A DNA stretch of 64,000 nucleotides from Thiorhodovibrio litoralis (GTDB lineage Bacteria > Pseudomonadota > Gammaproteobacteria > Chromatiales > Chromatiaceae). How positions within the stretch are numbered: the first letter of the stretch is position 1; each line of letters starts with the position of its first letter. This document shows positions 58,478 to 64,000 of this stretch, one piece after another. The notes under the pieces were generated by a model that did not search any database, was not told where the DNA came from, and saw nothing but the letters and a program-made list of their open reading frames with translations. The stretch is taken from the NCBI RefSeq assembly GCF_033954455.1, contig NZ_CP121473.1, forward strand, positions 2,776,501 to 2,840,500, written 5' to 3'. The position numbers were made by a program, and so were the translations under genes.

Positions 58478-58478
58478 T
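58473..58478 (+). promoter_or_regulatory. Perfect -10 box overlapping the folC stop
   Basis: TATAAT lies about 105 bases ahead of the SPOR gene start and includes the folC stop codon. No good -35 hexamer is found at 16-18 bases upstream, so it is only a candidate internal promoter for the dedD-cvpA-purF genes. Confidence 0.35.
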
Positions 58479-58497
58479 GGGGCGCATGGGCCGACAA

Positions 58498-58565
58498 AGC
58501 ATATTGGGAAGCATACTCACAGCATACTGGGAAGTATGCTGGAAGCGCGCTGGAAGCATATTGGG
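58498..58565. repeat. Imperfect tandem repeats with a hairpin upstream of the SPOR gene
   Basis: Three imperfect copies of a unit near AGCATAYTGGGAAGCAT occupy this short gap. The middle one contains a perfect eight-base-pair hairpin (AGCATACT-GGGA-AGTATGCT, 58521-58540). It lies in the leader of the next gene and could affect transcription or translation. Confidence 0.7.
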
Positions 58566-58583
58566 GGAGGGCAGCGTCACGTG

Positions 58584-59318
58584 ATGGATGAAAACGCCAA
58601 ACGTCGACTGGTCGGCGCCGCGGTGCTGGTCGCGCTCATGGTCATTTTTGTTCCCATGCTGATCGATCGCGGTGACGAAGATGATCAGCTCGGCGAGCCG
58701 ATCGTGATCCCAAATCCACCGGATTTCGACAGCCGTTTCGATTCCTCAGTCGAGCCATCCGTCGATGAGTTCAACCGCCCGGTGCCGCAACCGCGCGCGC
58801 AAGCCCCGGCGGACACGGCACCCCGACCGAGCACTGGCGCGCAGGATCTGCGTCCCAGCCCCGTCAGACCGGAAGCCATCAGGCCAGAATCTGGCAGACC
58901 AGAATCTGCCAAGCCCCCTCCGGTGCCGGTCGAGCGCGAGCCGATCAGAGCCGTCACCCCGTCGCCGGCACCTGCACCCGCTCAACCCGCAGCGCCGCCA
59001 AGCTCAACGAATCCGCCGCGGGCAGCGCCCCTTGCCAAACCGCCCCAACAGCCCGAGCCGAGGCCTCCGGTTGCTGCCGGGGCCGTCTCCTGGGTGGTGC
59101 AAGTAGCCAGCCTCAGCGTTCCTGACGCCGCCACCAAGCTGCGCGACCAACTGCGCGCCAAGGGCTATCCGGCATTCATCGAGCAGGCGGAAATCAAAGA
59201 CGCGACCTTCTATCGGGTGCGTGTCGGGCCCGAATCGGATCGCGCCCGCGCGGACCGCATGGCCACCGCCATCGGCGCGATCACAGGCGGCGCGCCCCTG
59301 GTTCAGCAATACCGCTGA
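58584..59318 (+). CDS. SPOR-domain cell division protein, DedD-like
   Basis: A single-pass inner-membrane protein whose periplasmic SPOR domain binds denuded septal peptidoglycan. Start at ATG 58584 with GGGGGAGGG upstream. A short cytoplasmic tail (MDENAKRRL) precedes one membrane helix (VGAAVLVALMVIFVPMLI, about residues 10-27). A long Pro/Ala/Arg-rich periplasmic linker leads to the C-terminal SPOR domain (about 165-244) with VSWVVQVASLSVPDAATKLR, GYPAFIEQAEIKDATFYRVR and VGPESDRARADRMA. Length 244. Same position as the SPOR protein between folC and cvpA in Pseudomonas. Confidence 0.92.
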   Translation: MDENAKRRLVGAAVLVALMVIFVPMLIDRGDEDDQLGEPIVIPNPPDFDSRFDSSVEPSVDEFNRPVPQPRAQAPADTAPRPSTGAQDLRPSPVRPEAIRPESGRPESAKPPPVPVEREPIRAVTPSPAPAPAQPAAPPSSTNPPRAAPLAKPPQQPEPRPPVAAGAVSWVVQVASLSVPDAATKLRDQLRAKGYPAFIEQAEIKDATFYRVRVGPESDRARADRMATAIGAITGGAPLVQQYR

Positions 59319-59368
59319 GACATGCTTTCATACTTTTGCCCAAAGACCACAGACTGAGGTAACCGCGA

Positions 59369-59860
59369 ATGATCTGGGTCGACTTCGTCATTATCGGCGT
59401 AATTGCACTTTCGGCCATCATCGGGCTGGTGCGCGGACTGATTCGGGAAGTCGTCTCGCTTGCCATCTGGGGTGTGGCCATCTTCGTGGCCTGGACCTTC
59501 TATCAGCCTGTCTCGGATATGCTGACACCCTGGGTGGCGACACCCTCGCTGCGCCTGGCGCTCGCGGTGCTCCTGCTGGTCATCGGTGTTTTGTTTCTCG
59601 GGGCGATTTTTGCCTACATCCTGACCCTGCTGGTCGAAAAGACCGGGCTGTCCGGAACCGATCGCCTGCTGGGGCTGGTCTTTGGCACCGCCCGCGGGGC
59701 TGTTATCGTGGCGCTGGCGGTGTTTCTCGCGGCCCTGACACCCCTGACCGCCGACCCATGGTGGCAGCAGTCGCAACTGCTGGGGCATTTCCAGCATCTG
59801 GCCGATCAACTTCTGGCGCTGGTCCCGCTGGATTTGACCGCCAAGGTCAAGTCCATCTAG
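59369..59860 (+). CDS. cvpA: CvpA family inner-membrane protein
   Basis: A small membrane protein named for colicin V production in E. coli; more general roles in envelope homeostasis have been proposed. Four hydrophobic helices fill the 163 residues: WVDFVIIGVIALSAIIGLVR, LAIWGVAIFVAWTFY, LALAVLLLVIGVLFLGAIF and a fourth after the GLSGTDRLLGLVFGTARGAV loop, which is the family signature. It lies 50 bases after the SPOR gene and 90 bases ahead of purF, the conserved arrangement. Confidence 0.95.
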   Translation: MIWVDFVIIGVIALSAIIGLVRGLIREVVSLAIWGVAIFVAWTFYQPVSDMLTPWVATPSLRLALAVLLLVIGVLFLGAIFAYILTLLVEKTGLSGTDRLLGLVFGTARGAVIVALAVFLAALTPLTADPWWQQSQLLGHFQHLADQLLALVPLDLTAKVKSI

Positions 59861-59950
59861 CCATGCAGGCGCGCGCGCCGCTGCCGGGCTTAGCTGAACT
59901 CGCGGTGCTCCTGCCGCGACCCACCGGGACCGAAACTCGCTGAGGCAATC

Positions 59951-61486
59951 ATGTGCGGTATCGTCGGAGTTGTTGGCAAACATCCGGTCAACCAGCTGTT
60001 GTATGACGCGCTCCTGGTGATACAGCACCGCGGGCAGGATGCCGCCGGCATCGTCACCAGCCACAACGAGCGCCTGCACATGCGCAAGGACAGCGGCCTG
60101 GCGCGCGATGTCTTCCGCACCCGGCACATGCTGCGCCTGCGCGGCAACATGGGCGTCGGCCATGTGCGCTACCCGACCGCCGGTGCGTCCAGCTCGGCCG
60201 AGTCTCAGCCCTTCTACGTCAATTCCCCTTATGGCCTCGTGCTGGCGCACAACGGGAACTTGACCAATGCCGATGAGCTAAAGCGCGACGTTTTTGTCGA
60301 CGATCTGCGCCACATCAATACAAATTCTGACTCCGAGATCCTGCTCAATGTGTTTGCGCACGAGCTTCAGGTGCAAAACAAGCTGCGTATCAATGAGCAG
60401 GATATTTTCAACGCCATCGAGGGTGTGCACCGACGCTGCCGCGGCGGCTATGCGGTCGTGGCAATGATCCCCGGTTTTGGCATCATCGGCTTTCGCGATC
60501 CGCACGGCATCCGTCCGGTGGTTTACGGCCAGCGCGAGACGCCCGGCGGCACCGAGTACATGATCGCCTCCGAGAGCGTCGCGCTCGACACCGTCGGCTT
60601 TAATCTCATCTCCGACATCGCCCCCGGGGAGGCTGTATTCATCAGCGCCGACGGGCAGATTCATACCCGCCAATGCGCGCCTCAGCCGGTGCTCTCACCC
60701 TGCATTTTCGAGTTTGTCTACTTCGCGCGGCCGGATTCGGTCATCGACAACATCTCGGTGCACAAGGCCCGCTCGCGCATGGGCAAAAAGCTCGCCGCCA
60801 AAATCAAGCGCACCTGGCCCAATCATGATATCGACGTGGTCATCCCGGTGCCTGACACCAGCCGCACCGCCGCGCTGCAACTCGCCAATCATCTTGGCGT
60901 GCCCTATGCCGAGGGCTTCATCAAGAACCGCTACATCGGCCGCACCTTCATTATGCCGGGCCAGACGGTGCGCAAGAAATCCGTGCGCCAGAAGCTCAAC
61001 GCTATTCATTTCGAGTTCCGCAAGAAGAACGTCCTGCTGGTCGATGACTCCATCGTGCGTGGCACGACATCCAAACAAATCATTGATATGGCGCGCGAGG
61101 CCGGATCAAAAAAGGTCTATCTCGCCTCGGCGGCGCCCCCGGTGCGCTTCCCTAATGTCTATGGCATCGACATGCCCTCCGCGAGCGAGCTGATCGCGCA
61201 CGGCCGCAGCGAATGGGACATCGAACGCGCGCTTGGCTGCGACCGGTTGATTTTTCAGGATCTTCAGGACCTGATCGAAGCGGTGCAGAAAAAGACCAAG
61301 AGCCTGGTGGATCGTTTCGATACCTCGGTGTTCGATGGCGTCTATATCACCGGCGATGTCACCGAGGACTACCTGGCCAACCTCGAGCGCGTTCGCGGGG
61401 AGGCCGCGCGAGCGCCTAGCCCCAGCGACGACGGCGGCGAAGCCGAGGCCGAGGCCGACATCATCGGCCTGCATAATTCCGCCTGA
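59951..61486 (+). CDS. purF: Amidophosphoribosyltransferase
   Basis: Commits PRPP to purine synthesis by forming phosphoribosylamine from glutamine. The N-terminus [20 protein letters not shown] places the catalytic Cys directly after Met, as in E. coli PurF without a propeptide. The glutaminase domain has [10 protein letters not shown] and [14 protein letters not shown]. The phosphoribosyltransferase domain has the PRPP loop [17 protein letters not shown] and the glutamine-tunnel region [14 protein letters not shown]-like ([10 protein letters not shown]). Length 511. No PurR-type operator was recognised upstream. Confidence 0.98.
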   Translation: MCGIVGVVGKHPVNQLLYDALLVIQHRGQDAAGIVTSHNERLHMRKDSGLARDVFRTRHMLRLRGNMGVGHVRYPTAGASSSAESQPFYVNSPYGLVLAHNGNLTNADELKRDVFVDDLRHINTNSDSEILLNVFAHELQVQNKLRINEQDIFNAIEGVHRRCRGGYAVVAMIPGFGIIGFRDPHGIRPVVYGQRETPGGTEYMIASESVALDTVGFNLISDIAPGEAVFISADGQIHTRQCAPQPVLSPCIFEFVYFARPDSVIDNISVHKARSRMGKKLAAKIKRTWPNHDIDVVIPVPDTSRTAALQLANHLGVPYAEGFIKNRYIGRTFIMPGQTVRKKSVRQKLNAIHFEFRKKNVLLVDDSIVRGTTSKQIIDMAREAGSKKVYLASAAPPVRFPNVYGIDMPSASELIAHGRSEWDIERALGCDRLIFQDLQDLIEAVQKKTKSLVDRFDTSVFDGVYITGDVTEDYLANLERVRGEAARAPSPSDDGGEAEAEADIIGLHNSA

Positions 61487-61503
61487 GGTCGCCGCGCGCG
61501 ATC

Positions 61504-62745
61504 ATGTCTGAAAAGAATTCTCCCGCCGATCCCGCCGCGCCGGCACCAGCCGCCGAGGATGTCGGACCATGTGTCACACCCGAACAGGGCTTCAACACCC
61601 GCGCGCTGCGCGTCGGCCACCAGCGCACCGCCGAAGGTGAACACAGCGAGCCCATCTTCGCCACTTCCAGCTTCGTCTTCGCGAGCGCCGCCGAGGCCGC
61701 CGCCCGCTTCAGCGGCGATGCGCCCGGCAACGTCTATGCCCGTTTCACCAATCCGACCGTTCAGGCGTTCGAGCAGCGGCTGAATGCGCTTGAAGGTGGG
61801 GCGGGCTGTGTCGCCACCGCCTCCGGCATGGCCGCGATCCTGACCATGGCACTCGGTCTGCTGCGCAGCGGGGACCAGATTCTCGCCTCACGTAGCCTGT
61901 TCGGCAGCACCCGCATGCTGTTCGACAAATACCTGACGCGCTTTGGCATCGACACCTGCTATGTGCCGCTCGACGACCTCGATGCTTGGCGCGCCGCGCT
62001 TGCTCCTCGCACCAAACTGCTGTTTGTCGAGACGCCGTCCAATCCACTGACCGAAATGACCGCCATCGCGCCACTCGCCGAGCTGGCGCACCAGCACGGC
62101 GCTCTGCTGGTGGTCGACAACTGCTTCGCCACCCCAGCCCTACAGCGGCCACTGGAGTGGGGCGCCGATCTAGTCATCCACTCTGCCACCAAATACCTCG
62201 ACGGGCAGGGGCGCTGCCTTGGCGGAGCTGTGATCGCGCGCGACCCAAAGCTGGTGGATGAGGTCTTCGGCGTCGTGCGCACCGCCGGCCCCTCCATGAG
62301 CCCCTTCAACGCCTGGGTCTTCCTGAAAGGGCTGGAAACCCTGAGCCTGCGCATGCGCGCCCACTCAGAAGCCGCCCAGCAACTCGCCAACTGGCTGTCA
62401 GCTCACCCAAATGTCACCGCTGTCCACTATCCCGGCCTGCCCAGCCACCCCCAGCACCATCTCATCGGCCGCCAGATGACCCGCCCCGGCGGCATTCTCT
62501 CCTTCGATGTCAAAGGCGGTCGCGACGCAGCCTGGCGTGCCATCGACCAGACCCGAATGCTCTCCATCACCGCCAACCTCGGCGACACCAAGACCACCAT
62601 CACCCATCCCGCTACCACCACCCACGCCCGTCTGACTCCCGAAGAACGCACTACCTCCGGCATCGGCGAAGGCCTGATCCGTCTCGCTGTCGGACTCGAA
62701 GACATCGCCGATATTCAAGCCGACCTCTCTCGCGGGTTGGGGTGA
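61504..62745 (+). CDS. metZ: O-succinylhomoserine sulfhydrylase
   Basis: PLP enzyme that makes homocysteine directly from O-succinylhomoserine and sulfide, bypassing cystathionine. It is in the Cys/Met-metabolism fold: FNTRALRVGHQRTAEGEHSE, YARFTNPTVQAFEQRL, ATASGMAAILTMALGLL and the PLP lysine in HSATKYLDGQGRCLGG. The phrase FATSSFVFASAAEAAARFSG is close to Pseudomonas MetZ, and the cvpA-purF-metZ order is the same. Length 413 with a 25-residue Ala/Pro-rich N-terminal extension. 17 bases after purF. Confidence 0.95.
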   Translation: MSEKNSPADPAAPAPAAEDVGPCVTPEQGFNTRALRVGHQRTAEGEHSEPIFATSSFVFASAAEAAARFSGDAPGNVYARFTNPTVQAFEQRLNALEGGAGCVATASGMAAILTMALGLLRSGDQILASRSLFGSTRMLFDKYLTRFGIDTCYVPLDDLDAWRAALAPRTKLLFVETPSNPLTEMTAIAPLAELAHQHGALLVVDNCFATPALQRPLEWGADLVIHSATKYLDGQGRCLGGAVIARDPKLVDEVFGVVRTAGPSMSPFNAWVFLKGLETLSLRMRAHSEAAQQLANWLSAHPNVTAVHYPGLPSHPQHHLIGRQMTRPGGILSFDVKGGRDAAWRAIDQTRMLSITANLGDTKTTITHPATTTHARLTPEERTTSGIGEGLIRLAVGLEDIADIQADLSRGLG

Positions 62746-63104
62746 GCTTAACAGCCAACAGAGCGCTGATTTTCGGTCACCATCGGGGGTCGGCTGAAGC
62801 GCTGGAAATATCGTCTGGAGGAGCTCGGTTATGATGTTGGTTGCGCGCCGCTATTCTTGCCACCCCGCGCCTTGCGCTCAGCCCGTTCAGAAACTGTTCG
62901 GAGGCTACTCAATCTTCAGAATTGACCAGGTTTCCTGATCGTGAGTGTCATTCACCGAAAATCCGCACCGAGAAAACGTATAAAACTGCAGCGATAAGAG
63001 GATCATGTACTTCCTGTTCCTTCTGAAAACGGTGCTAGCGGACTGGATATTGCAATCGCTGTGTTTGCTCGGCTAAATGACCGCTTTTTCTGGAGTTTTT
63101 CTAG
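62746..63104. other. Intergenic region with no gene seen
   Basis: About 360 bases between metZ and the secretion gene. It is less GC-rich than its surroundings. The open frames on both strands are short and have no coding look. I found no tRNA cloverleaf and no strong terminator hairpin. It probably holds the terminator of the metZ transcript and the promoter of the next gene, but I cannot place either with confidence. Confidence 0.5.
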
Positions 63105-64000
63105 ATGAAAGACCACCGCTGGCAGGCTGATTTGTTCGCGCGCCTAGCCGTGCTCGAGCAGGCTGGGATTGCGCCGCAACAGGCGTTCTTGAGTCTGGCG
63201 CAAGGTGCGCCCGAGCCGGAAAAAACCGCGCTTGAGCGCGCGTCGCGCTGGTGCGGGAGCGGGATTGATGTGGCGCGGAGCCTGTCGCGGGCCGGTCTGG
63301 TGGATGAGATTGACGCCCGCGTGCTGGAGGCAGCGGTCGAGTCTGGGCGCCTGCAAGCGGCGTATCGGGAACTTGCGGCTCGCCATCAGGCGGCCGATCT
63401 GCGGGTGCGGCGCATTCGCGGCAAACTCTTGCTGCCCGGATTTGTGCTGTTCTTGGCCGCCTTCATTAAGCCATTCCCGGCGCTTTTTTCGGGCAAGCTG
63501 GACGTTTTGGGGTATCTGGGCGCATCGCTTGGGCTGCTGTTGGGGATCTTCGGGGCGATCGGGCTGGTGGTTGTCTTGATCCGGCGCCGGCGGGGAAGAC
63601 CCATTGGTCGCGCCCTGCTTGGCCTGCCGGTGATCGGAACCCTACTGATCCGCCGGCAGCGCACGCGCTATCTGGAGGCACTCGCCATGCTGTTCGCCGC
63701 TGGCGTGCCCTTGCTGAGTGCACTGGAAACCGCCGCCAAGGCGGCCCAGCCAGGGCCACTGCAGCAGGCTTACCGACAGTTGCATGCGCAGGTGAACGCT
63801 GGCGCAACCCTGGAGCAGGCCTTCGCAGGCTGTCCGTACATCACGCAATACAGCAGGCTCTTGGTGCGCTCGGCGGAGCAGTCTGGCACCCTCAGTGATA
63901 CCCTGGGTCGCGTCGCGCTCAGCGAGCGGGAGTCGCTCGAATCGCTCGAGGATGAACTGGCCAGCTGGCTGCCGCGCATTGCCTATATCCTGGTGGCGAT
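63105..64000 (+). CDS. Type II secretion / type IV pilus inner-membrane protein, GspF/PilC family (partial)
   Basis: Platform protein of type II secretion or type IV pilus machines (T2SF domain). The ATG at 63105 opens MKDHRWQADLFARLAVLEQA and the frame stays open to the window end, about 298 residues. The first T2SF-like unit is degenerate. It is followed by two adjacent hydrophobic segments (LLLPGFVLFLAAFIKPFPAL and LGASLGLLLGIFGAIGLVVV). The second unit is clear: YLEALAMLFAAGVPLLSALE, a Pro/Gly loop, SRLLVRSAEQSGTLSDTLGR. Whole GspF/PilC proteins are about 400 residues, so the end lies outside. No gspE/pilB or other secretion genes precede it; partners, if any, must be downstream. Confidence 0.88.
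   Translation, partial: MKDHRWQADLFARLAVLEQAGIAPQQAFLSLAQGAPEPEKTALERASRWCGSGIDVARSLSRAGLVDEIDARVLEAAVESGRLQAAYRELAARHQAADLRVRRIRGKLLLPGFVLFLAAFIKPFPALFSGKLDVLGYLGASLGLLLGIFGAIGLVVVLIRRRRGRPIGRALLGLPVIGTLLIRRQRTRYLEALAMLFAAGVPLLSALETAAKAAQPGPLQQAYRQLHAQVNAGATLEQAFAGCPYITQYSRLLVRSAEQSGTLSDTLGRVALSERESLESLEDELASWLPRIAYILVA

Noticed and set aside
62841-63026. A 61-codon frame in the metZ-secretion gap
   Set aside because: It has no ribosome-binding site, unusual composition and no resemblance to a known small protein.

Overview
The window reads as the chromosome of a GC-rich gammaproteobacterium. Several blocks have the gene order familiar from Pseudomonas and purple sulfur bacteria: rplU-rpmA-obgE-proB, plsY/folB-folK, rsgA/orn, and asd-fimV-truA-trpF-trpB-trpA-accD-folC-dedD-cvpA-purF-metZ. 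I infer a Chromatiales-like member, because trpBA lie between trpF and accD, insertion sequences are present and the proteins are Ala/Arg rich. No photosynthesis or sulfur-oxidation gene lies in the window, so the genus is not shown.

Layout. 1-7 kb: an asparagine synthetase (cut by the left edge) diverges from a tightly packed lipopolysaccharide-core operon: a GT9 heptosyltransferase-like protein, two GT4 glycosyltransferases, a polysaccharide deacetylase and the Kdo transferase waaA. 7-12 kb, minus strand: isochorismatase-like hydrolase, rhodanese, a Pcm-like methyltransferase, proB, obgE and the ribosomal operon rplU-rpmA with a recognisable promoter and terminator. 12-16.4 kb: two complete insertion sequences of different families around about 775 bp with no recognisable gene. 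The divergent ispB usually seen next to rplU is absent, so this is a rearrangement junction.

16.5-25 kb is an accessory glycan region with visibly lower GC in part. A minus-strand operon gmd-GT2-GT4-GT4 ends beside the IS1634-type element. A divergent plus-strand operon holds a dolichol-phosphate-mannose-synthase-like GT2, a DUF2304 membrane protein, a GT4 remnant and two unrecognised membrane proteins, one of them many-pass and GT-C-like. 25-31 kb, minus strand, is an envelope set: a serine-hydrolase lipoprotein of the class A beta-lactamase fold, an APC permease, an unknown secreted protein with a Gln/Glu linker, a YkuD L,D-transpeptidase and an EamA transporter. 31-37 kb is a double-length UvrA carrying four ABC modules in one chain.

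37-64 kb is mostly housekeeping: plsY, folB, folK, rsgA, a small cytochrome c, orn, a large alpha-2-macroglobulin, asd, a very large FimV/HubP-like polar protein, truA, trpFBA, accD, folC, a SPOR protein, cvpA, purF, metZ, and the start of a type II secretion/type IV pilus inner-membrane protein cut by the right edge. Non-coding structures include a roughly 115-bp imperfect palindrome in the plsY/folB gap, 15-bp tandem repeats beside the cytochrome gene and inside uvrA, and imperfect repeats with a hairpin ahead of the SPOR gene.

The best candidates for undescribed biology are the membrane-glycan module at 20.8-25 kb, the envelope module at 25-30 kb and the fused UvrA. None shows a clear new defence or mobile system.
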